Positions 4,971-11,845 of a stretch of 11,845 nt of DNA are shown here, piece by piece. Origin of the DNA: Hydrogenophilales bacterium RIFOXYD1_FULL_62_11 (GTDB taxonomy: Bacteria > Pseudomonadota > Gammaproteobacteria > Burkholderiales > Thiobacillaceae); assembly GCA_001802655.1 (NCBI GenBank), contig MGZO01000042.1, positions 4,960-16,804 on the forward strand, written 5' to 3'. Below the pieces are notes generated by a model. It did not search any database. It was not told where the DNA came from and worked only from the letters and a program-made list of their open reading frames with translations. The position numbers and the translations under genes are program-made. Positions within the stretch are counted from its first letter, which is position 1. The number at the start of each line of letters is the position of its first letter.

Positions 4971-7139
4971 TCACACGAACAAAGGCGCGGGCAAAGGCTG
5001 ATACCGATCCAACAAGTCCTTGAGCCATTCAGTGCCAGTAGCCAGCGCTGCAGCGGTGGGTGAATTCAAGGCATGCCATTGCTTATTCAAGTAAGGCACC
5101 CACGATGGGTTGTCTTGTGTAGGTGCTCGAGTTTCAGTTTCGAGCCATGCTTGCACAGCTTGTTTTGCGTGATCGCGTTCGTTTCCACTCGAAGAGGTAG
5201 ATTGCAAGGTCTGCAAATACCTCCACAGCCGGGTCTCCAGTGGAAATTCTTGCTGGGCGGCAGGTTCGTAACGGTCAAGCACATCGGCATCCAATTTGCT
5301 TTGTGCCACGGCCTGCCGCAAGGCTTTCGGAAGAGGCAACACCCGGTCAGCCGAGAGCGCATCGTCGGTGGAGAGGACGGGTGTCCCCTCAGTAGCCGAT
5401 GCGGCTATCCAGGAGCGAATCGACTCGGCGAAGGCGCGCCAAGCGAGGTCGGTTTCGGGCTGAACAATGTCCGTGCTGGAGGGTTGTTTGTTGTCTTCGT
5501 TGGTCGGTAGTTGGCCTTGCGCCGCCGACTGCTGACGTTGCAGCAGTTCTTGCAGATAGTCTTCGGATTTTGCATTCCCAGAGTATCGCGTCACAAAGCG
5601 CTGCAAATGCTCGATGGCAGTTTGTAAATCGCCTGGCCCATTGCGCCTGGCATAGGTCGTGGCCAGCAGCAGCGAGCACGGCGCATTGGCTGGGTCGATC
5701 CGCAATCCATGTTGTGCCTGGTCCAGGGCCTGGGCCCAGTCCTGGCGGCGTATGGCCAATTGCGCCAAGGTTGAATAGGCATGCAGGTGTTCGGGGTCCT
5801 GCTGCAGCACCTGCTGCAACAGGCGCTGGGCTTGAGCTTGATCGTCGGGGGCGGGGGAGTCGGCCAGCAAACGTGCCAGTTCCACCCGACAGGGCAAATT
5901 TTCAGGAAAGCGCCGGGTCATCTCCCACAGCACCCATTGTGCCCGCTGTGGGTGACCGGCCTGGCGCAAGGCCAGCTCCCACAGCATCCACAGCCTGGAG
6001 TCATCGGCATCCACACGCAAGGCCAGATGTATCCACTGGAACAGGCGTGCCTGGATTTCCGGGTCGTGCAGGGAGTATTTCTCGCACAGTGCCCGGGCGC
6101 ACCTGTCTAGGTTACGCACGAAGTAGTATGCATCGCCCGACTTGTGCAAGAAGTCTTCGTGTGCGCTGAGCAGGGGGCGGATGGCATTCCAAGCCTGCGC
6201 CAAGCTGCCGGATTGACGCACGGCACGGACGGCTTGGTCGGTCTCTTCAGCCTGACCCGGTGGCTTGAGTTTGTAGGCGGCGCTGGGGATTGTGGTGGCG
6301 TAGCGCTGTGTGCTCGGGGCAAGCCCCAACAAGCTCAGCACCGACGCGGTCTTGTCGTCACCCAGAGGAGAGAGCAAGGCGCTCAGGAACGCCCGATAGT
6401 GGGCGGCATCCAGGCTGGGGTTGCGCGCCATGACGCTGCGCAACATTTCGGCCAGTTCCTCCAGTGCTGCTGTGCCCCAGCCTTTGCGGCGTTGATAGCG
6501 GTTGATGAGGGCTTGTGCTTGAAGCCGCAGGTTGTGCAAGCTGTCGTCTTCCGACAGGGGGAGCTTGGCCAAGGCCAGCAGGCCCAGATTGAGGTAACGC
6601 GCAGAGCGGGTGTGCCCCGCCTCCACCACGAAGGATTGCCAGAAGAACTGCAATTTCTCGTCGGCCTGTTGCGCGGCAAGCATCTGCCAGTAGTCGAACT
6701 CCGGGTCGCGATAAGCGGAGAGGGTGAGCGAACTCAGCCACGTGAACCATAGTGCGCGGTCGGCCTGCAATGCGGCGCGGGTTTTCGGAAGTGCGAAATA
6801 CAGCGGCCATTGCAGGGCTTCACATACTTGGGCGGCGTAAGCACCGAGTTTTCTCGCGGGTGGCTGGGGGGCCTCGCGTTGGGTCAGCAGCCAAGCCGAC
6901 AAGCCGGTATCCAAATGGGCTGGAAGGTCGACGCTTGGGTCGAGTTCTGCCGAGCCAGAACGAGGCTCACCGAGCAGTGTGCGCGACACGTTACGGCTGT
7001 TGCGAGGCAATACCGCCAGCAAGAATTCGTGCGCCGATGCGCGTTCAAAAGGGCCGATGTCCGCAGCGCCACGCAGCAAGTCCGTCACGGCCTGCTGCGG
7101 AGTCTGGCGCAACTCGTTAGCCCATTGCTGCCAACTCAT
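4971..7139 (-). CDS. TPR-repeat protein of unknown function, 722 aa (second gene of a coupled pair)
   Basis: A large, helix-rich, apparently cytosolic protein that I cannot assign to a named family. Residues 1-60 are a helical N-terminus. Residues 75-275 form a helical region rich in Trp and Leu with no catalytic motif. Residues about 381-520 contain roughly four tetratricopeptide-like repeats: RLWMLWELALRQAGHPQRAQWVLWEM, VELARLLADS...AQAQRLLQQVLQQDPEH, AYSTLAQLAIRRQDWAQALDQAQHGLRIDPAN and LLATTYARRNGPGDLQTAIEHLQRF. A polar linker (540-562) leads to a C-terminal helical domain (565-722). TPRs usually bind peptides or assemble complexes, so a scaffold or sensor role is inferred. The ATG at 7139 overlaps the upstream gene's TGA as ATGA, with a gagg-like ribosome-binding site inside that gene. 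The frame is open 67 codons further, but that stretch is the shadow of the upstream gene. No nuclease, protease, NTPase or toxin motif is visible. Confidence 0.85.
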   Translation of the reverse strand: MSWQQWANELRQTPQQAVTDLLRGAADIGPFERASAHEFLLAVLPRNSRNVSRTLLGEPRSGSAELDPSVDLPAHLDTGLSAWLLTQREAPQPPARKLGAYAAQVCEALQWPLYFALPKTRAALQADRALWFTWLSSLTLSAYRDPEFDYWQMLAAQQADEKLQFFWQSFVVEAGHTRSARYLNLGLLALAKLPLSEDDSLHNLRLQAQALINRYQRRKGWGTAALEELAEMLRSVMARNPSLDAAHYRAFLSALLSPLGDDKTASVLSLLGLAPSTQRYATTIPSAAYKLKPPGQAEETDQAVRAVRQSGSLAQAWNAIRPLLSAHEDFLHKSGDAYYFVRNLDRCARALCEKYSLHDPEIQARLFQWIHLALRVDADDSRLWMLWELALRQAGHPQRAQWVLWEMTRRFPENLPCRVELARLLADSPAPDDQAQAQRLLQQVLQQDPEHLHAYSTLAQLAIRRQDWAQALDQAQHGLRIDPANAPCSLLLATTYARRNGPGDLQTAIEHLQRFVTRYSGNAKSEDYLQELLQRQQSAAQGQLPTNEDNKQPSSTDIVQPETDLAWRAFAESIRSWIAASATEGTPVLSTDDALSADRVLPLPKALRQAVAQSKLDADVLDRYEPAAQQEFPLETRLWRYLQTLQSTSSSGNERDHAKQAVQAWLETETRAPTQDNPSWVPYLNKQWHALNSPTAAALATGTEWLKDLLDRYQPLPAPLFV

Positions 7140-8134
7140 GCCAGCACCTCGCCAAAGCTGTCGCAGCCTGGTAATCGTTGCAGTCCCTGCACATGAAGGT
7201 TGCGCGCCACGAAAATGGTGTCGTCGGTTTGCAGCGCATGTTCGCGTGTAATGAAGCCGAGGGCCTTGATGTGCCTGGGTTGGTACTCGATGGGGAAAGC
7301 CAGCAGTTCCGGCGTGAAGGTTGCGGGAATCCCGGTACACGCCAAATCCAGCGTATAGCCGTAACTTTCACCGCCGGGCAGCAGCGGTGCGGGGATGAAG
7401 GCGGAGGACATTTCCGCGTCCAGCACGGTGGGGCGAGCAAAGCTGGCAACCGCCCCTTTCTTGGTGGCTAATAATCTTGCCTGGCGTACTTCGTCCACGG
7501 TGTAGCACATCAAGGCGACCGGTAGCGGTTTCCCTGCCGTGCTGGGCCAATGAGTTAAACCCAGACGATCACGCAAGAGGTGGGGCCAGTCGGCCTTCAC
7601 CAGTTCTTTCAGATTGCCGCCAAAATCGTTAAGGAAGGTGGCGAACATGGGGCGGGCTTGCGTGCGTTGCGCATTCCATTGCGTCACAAACTCGGCGCGC
7701 AATGCGTCATCGATGTCGGACAAGTTGTTCTTGAGCAGGTCTTTTGGGTAATTGAAGAATCGCAGCCAAAAACGGTCGACGATATCGGCTACTAATGGTT
7801 GGTCGAACAAATGGCCTATCGACTCTAGGCGCAACAAAAAGGTATTGTCCAGCGACTCATTCAAATGCGCCTGGCCATTGACGGCCATGAAGCATTCAGA
7901 ACTCCTGGGCAGGTCCTTAGGGACATGGACGAATGAACCCAGGTAACCTTTGTGCTCAGCTATCCATTCTTTGTGCGTGGGTGCATCACCGACATAAGTG
8001 TTGTATTCGGTCGCGCGCTCGTCCGAGACCGAGTGTTCCCAGCGGAAGTTGGCTGCTGCACAACGAACCGTAGCGCCCGCTGGGGTAGCGAGCGCATCTG
8101 AAGCAAATTGCTGAAGGTGGGAGCTTAGTTTCAT
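7136..8134 (-). CDS. Hypothetical protein, 332 aa (first gene of the TPR pair)
   Basis: I do not recognise this family. It appears to be a mixed alpha/beta cytosolic protein with no signal peptide, membrane span, P-loop, metal-binding cluster or known nuclease motif. Recognisable segments are CAAANFRWEHSV (25-36), TYVGDAPTHKEWIAEHKGYLGSFVHVP (46-72), a helical middle with DIVDRFWLRFFNYPKDLLKNNL (117-138), and a beta-rich C-terminal third (LDAEMSSAFIPAPLLPGGESYGYTLDL, 238-264; EYQPRHIKALGFITREHALQTDDTIFVARNLHV, 283-315). Its stop overlaps the TPR gene's start by four bases, so the two are very likely co-translated and work together. An in-frame TGA lies just upstream, fixing the ATG at 8134 or later. 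The nearest Shine-Dalgarno-like gagg is 16 bases away, too far to be good. Part of the gene is AT-rich (55 G+C in the 120 bases 7741-7860), unlike htpG, which hints at acquisition. Confidence 0.8.
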   Translation of the reverse strand: MKLSSHLQQFASDALATPAGATVRCAAANFRWEHSVSDERATEYNTYVGDAPTHKEWIAEHKGYLGSFVHVPKDLPRSSECFMAVNGQAHLNESLDNTFLLRLESIGHLFDQPLVADIVDRFWLRFFNYPKDLLKNNLSDIDDALRAEFVTQWNAQRTQARPMFATFLNDFGGNLKELVKADWPHLLRDRLGLTHWPSTAGKPLPVALMCYTVDEVRQARLLATKKGAVASFARPTVLDAEMSSAFIPAPLLPGGESYGYTLDLACTGIPATFTPELLAFPIEYQPRHIKALGFITREHALQTDDTIFVARNLHVQGLQRLPGCDSFGEVLA

Positions 8135-8214
8135 GGGATCGAGAATCTTACCTCAATCGACTTGGGAGTTGTGCCCGTGACTTTATTTGTACAGCGCGCA
8201 ACATAAGCTTAGGC

Positions 8215-8249
8215 AAATAAAAAGCGCGACTGATCACTCAGTCGCGCTT
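8215..8249 (-). terminator. Intrinsic terminator of htpG
   Basis: A perfect 12-base-pair stem (aagcgcgactga at 8222-8233 with tcagtcgcgctt at 8238-8249) encloses a 4-base loop. Read on the minus strand it is followed by a T-rich run (cgcgctttttatttg). It lies about 60 bases after the htpG stop and about 80 before the next gene, so the 332-aa/TPR pair probably has its own promoter. Only weak candidate boxes are visible for that promoter, for example taagat (minus strand) shortly before 8134. Confidence 0.88.
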
Positions 8250-8266
8250 GGATACAGTTTAATACC

Positions 8267-8298
8267 GTTGGTGTTTCGACAAGCTCAACACGAACTGC
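8267..8298. repeat. Extragenic repeat around 'ttcgacaagctcaacacgaac'
   Basis: The stretch between the htpG stop and its terminator contains gtgtt...aacac arms around tcgacaagctc. From memory, this resembles a short repeat (gttcgtgttgagcttgtcgaa on the other strand) that recurs between genes in many bacterial genomes. Only one copy is in this window, so repeat status is from recall rather than shown here. Confidence 0.4.
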
Positions 8299-8310
8299 CT
8301 TTTATCAGTT

Positions 8311-10209
<1,899 letters not shown>

Positions 10210-10241
10210 GCCGTCTCTCCATGGTTCAAACGATGGGACGG

Positions 10242-10271
10242 TATATTGGGGCGGCGTGGGTTTATTTCAAG
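10242..10271 (-). promoter_or_regulatory. Sigma-32 (RpoH) heat-shock promoter of htpG
   Basis: Read on the minus strand, CTTGAAA (10265-10271) is followed after 13 bases by CCCCAATATA (10242-10251). The known sigma-32 consensus is CTTGAAA, a spacer of about 11-16 bases, then CCCCATnTA. The match and position, about 33 bases before the htpG ATG, give a short leader. This explains heat induction of htpG without any change to the neighbouring genes. Confidence 0.85.
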
Positions 10272-10309
10272 CGCTGGGGGGCCGCGATGCGGCGGCGTGA
10301 ACGGTGAGT

Positions 10310-11341
10310 TCAGGCCGCTGAGGTTTCGGCTTGCCGGGTTTCGGTCCCGAATGGCCGCAGATGGCCGACGAACTGCTCGGTGGCCGCGCGCCATGAGAAG
10401 GTTTCCGCATGGGCGCGGGCGTGGCTGCGGTCGATGTTGAGCGCGGCCAGGCAGGCGGTGCGCAGGTCGTCGTGCATGACGCCTGCGGTGGAGTTGCCCA
10501 GCACGTCGATCGGCCCACTGACCGGATAGGCCGCGACCGGCAGGCCGCAGGCCATGGCTTCCAGCAGCACCAGTCCGAAGGTGTCGGTTTTGCTGGGAAA
10601 CACGAAGACATCGGCGGCGGCATAGATTTCGGCCAGCTCGGGCTGCTTCATCACGCCGAGGTAGTGGGCGTCGGGATACTGCGCACGCAGGCCGGCCAGC
10701 GCCGGGCCGTCGCCGACTACCCATTTGGAGCCGGGCAGGTCGAGCTGCAAAAACGCTTCGACGTTTTTTTCGACCGCCACCCGGCCGACATAGAGAAAAA
10801 TCGGATGTTCGCTGTCCAGCCGATGCGAGGGCTGCAGTTTGAACACGTCGAGGTCGACGCCGCGCGACCACAGCACCACGTTGTCGAAGCCGAAGGCTTC
10901 GAGGTCGGTCTTGACCGCCTGGGTGGGCGTCATCACCGCGCTGGCGGGGCCGTGAAACCAGCGCAGGAAACGGTAGGTCCAGGCCAGCGGCATGCCGGTG
11001 CGGGCTTTGACGTATTCGGGAAAACGCGTGTGGTAGGCGGTGGTGAACGGCAGCTTGTTTTTGATTGCGTAGCGGCGCGCGGCGAGGCCAAGCGGCCCTT
11101 CGGTGGCAATGTGCAGCGCGTGCGGATCGAATTCGCGGATGCGCTTGTGTGCCGCGTTGCCGGCCAGCACCGACAGGCGGATATCCGGATAGGTGGGGCA
11201 GGGCAGGGTGCGGAATTCGAGCGGGGTGAGGATGTCCACCTGGTGTCCCATGGCCTGCATTTCACGCCGTGTGGTGGTGAGCGTGCGCACCACGCCGTTG
11301 ACCTGGGGCGACCAGGCATCGGTCACGATCATGACTTTCAT
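10310..11341 (-). CDS. GT4 glycosyltransferase, Agt/MgtA-like (probable glycolipid synthesis)
   Basis: A retaining GT-B glycosyltransferase of family GT4, 343 aa, full length. The N-terminal acceptor domain starts MKVMIVTDAWSPQVNGVVRTL, with the glycine loop typical of diacylglycerol or mannosyl transferases. The donor domain begins near FLYVGRVAVEKNVEAFL (182-198) and includes VVGDGPAL (208-215) and the family core FPSKTDTFGLVLLEAMACGLPV (248-269). There the first residue of the E-x7-E motif is Asp253, with Glu261 kept; this TDTFG form is common in the MgtA/SqdX-like branch. There is no transmembrane helix, so peripheral membrane attachment is expected. Its ATG overlaps the stop of the upstream phosphoesterase gene (ATGA at 11338-11341), implying coupled synthesis. 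This pairing resembles PlcP-Agt, where a glycosyltransferase sugar-coats diacylglycerol under phosphate limitation. The donor (UDP-Glc, UDP-GlcA or GDP-Man) cannot be told from sequence alone. Confidence 0.9.
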   Translation of the reverse strand: MKVMIVTDAWSPQVNGVVRTLTTTRREMQAMGHQVDILTPLEFRTLPCPTYPDIRLSVLAGNAAHKRIREFDPHALHIATEGPLGLAARRYAIKNKLPFTTAYHTRFPEYVKARTGMPLAWTYRFLRWFHGPASAVMTPTQAVKTDLEAFGFDNVVLWSRGVDLDVFKLQPSHRLDSEHPIFLYVGRVAVEKNVEAFLQLDLPGSKWVVGDGPALAGLRAQYPDAHYLGVMKQPELAEIYAAADVFVFPSKTDTFGLVLLEAMACGLPVAAYPVSGPIDVLGNSTAGVMHDDLRTACLAALNIDRSHARAHAETFSWRAATEQFVGHLRPFGTETRQAETSAA

Positions 11342-11845
11342 GAAGTTTCCATGGCGGGGGTGACGGCTTTGGCCGGCGCCCTGGATTCATCCAGGCAGTG
11401 CGTCCAGTGGATGATTTCAAGCGTGCCGTCGGCGTTCTCGGCCAGCGCAGTCAGGCTTTCCACCCAGTCGCCGTCGTTGCAGTACAGCAGGCCGTCGAGC
11501 ATGCGGATCTCGGCCTTGTGGATGTGGCCGCAGATGACGCCGTCGCAGTCGCGCCGGCGCGCTTCGTCGGTCATCACTTTCTCGAACGCGGTGATGAAGC
11601 TGACCGCGTTCTTGACCTTGTGCTTGATGTATTGCGACAGCGACCAGTAGGGGTAGCCCATGCGCGTGCGCATGCCGTTGAACCAGCGGTTGAGCGTGAG
11701 GATCAGGGTGTAGCCGCTGTCGCCCAGATAGGCCAGCCAGCGCGCGTGCTGCATCACGCCGTCGAACAGGTCGCCGTGGGTGACCAGAAAGCGCCGGCCG
11801 TCGGCGGTGACGTGGATCACTTCGTCCGCCACCTCGATGTCGCCA
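11338..11845 (-). CDS. LpxH/PlcP-like metallophosphoesterase, N-terminus outside window
   Basis: This is the C-terminal 168 or so residues of a calcineurin-like phosphoesterase of the LpxH group. The frame is open to the window edge (GDIE precedes the GTG at 11832), so the DxH and GNHD metal motifs lie outside the window. Visible are VTHGDLFDG (a metal-ligand His) and CGHIHKAEI (the terminal GHxH motif), followed by LYCNDGDWVESLTALAENADG. This ending, with NDGDWVES, is what I recall from PlcP-type phospholipases C that are often annotated as UDP-2,3-diacylglucosamine diphosphatase. In rhizobia PlcP cleaves membrane phospholipids to diacylglycerol during phosphate starvation. The overlap with a GT4 gene favours that role over canonical LpxH of lipid A synthesis, but this is inference. 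The family is secure; the substrate is open. Confidence 0.88.
   Translation of the reverse strand, partial: GDIEVADEVIHVTADGRRFLVTHGDLFDGVMQHARWLAYLGDSGYTLILTLNRWFNGMRTRMGYPYWSLSQYIKHKVKNAVSFITAFEKVMTDEARRRDCDGVICGHIHKAEIRMLDGLLYCNDGDWVESLTALAENADGTLEIIHWTHCLDESRAPAKAVTPAMETS

Noticed and set aside
7140..7340. 67-codon N-terminal extension of the TPR protein
   Set aside because: It lies wholly within the 332-aa gene in another frame; the ATGA overlap at 7136-7139 gives a more natural start.
4971..8134. Assignment of the pair to a named antiphage or secretion system
   Set aside because: No nuclease, helicase, NTPase, TIR, protease, pore or secretion-core motif could be found by eye, so naming a system would be invention.
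10409..11650. 413-codon open frame on the plus strand across the glycosyltransferase and phosphoesterase genes
   Set aside because: It is antisense to two genes with clear family motifs, has no recognisable domain, and arises from the high GC content at third codon positions.

Overview
The window reads as chromosomal DNA of a Gram-negative proteobacterium, most likely a betaproteobacterium (Nitrosomonadales/Thiobacillus-like). This placement is an inference from the high-GC coding style, the protein sequences and the style of the extragenic palindromes; it was not tested by any search. No rRNA, tRNA, CRISPR array, complete insertion sequence or phage gene is visible.

Layout. The left third (1-3052) holds unrelated single genes: the 3' end of an AraC-type regulator (+), an AT-richer orphan gene for a 100-residue helical protein (+), a glyoxalase-fold (VOC) protein (-) and a class I fructose-bisphosphate aldolase (+). 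The middle (3053-4970) is a patchwork of extragenic palindromes and half-palindromes with 'ggggtca/ggggcca' tips. It surrounds a small DoxX membrane protein (+) and a conserved-looking hypothetical protein (-). The palindromes resemble those that accompany REP-associated (Y1/IS200-like) transposases, but no transposase gene is present.

From 4971 rightwards every gene is on the minus strand. A translationally coupled pair (332 aa, then 722 aa with TPR repeats, ATGA overlap) is the least explained part of the window and the best candidate for an undescribed system. It lies downstream of htpG (Hsp90), which has a strong intrinsic terminator after it and a near-consensus heat-shock (sigma-32) promoter before it. 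The right edge holds another ATGA-coupled pair: an LpxH/PlcP-like metallophosphoesterase (cut by the window end) followed by a GT4 glycosyltransferase. This arrangement resembles PlcP-Agt phosphate-starvation lipid-remodelling operons, in which the phosphoesterase would release diacylglycerol from phospholipids and the glycosyltransferase would add a sugar to it.

How the genes work together: functional coupling is supported only for the two ATGA-overlapping pairs. The other genes look like independent transcription units, and the repeat-rich centre plus the compositional shift in the 332-aa gene suggest an accessory insertion between more ordinary chromosomal genes.
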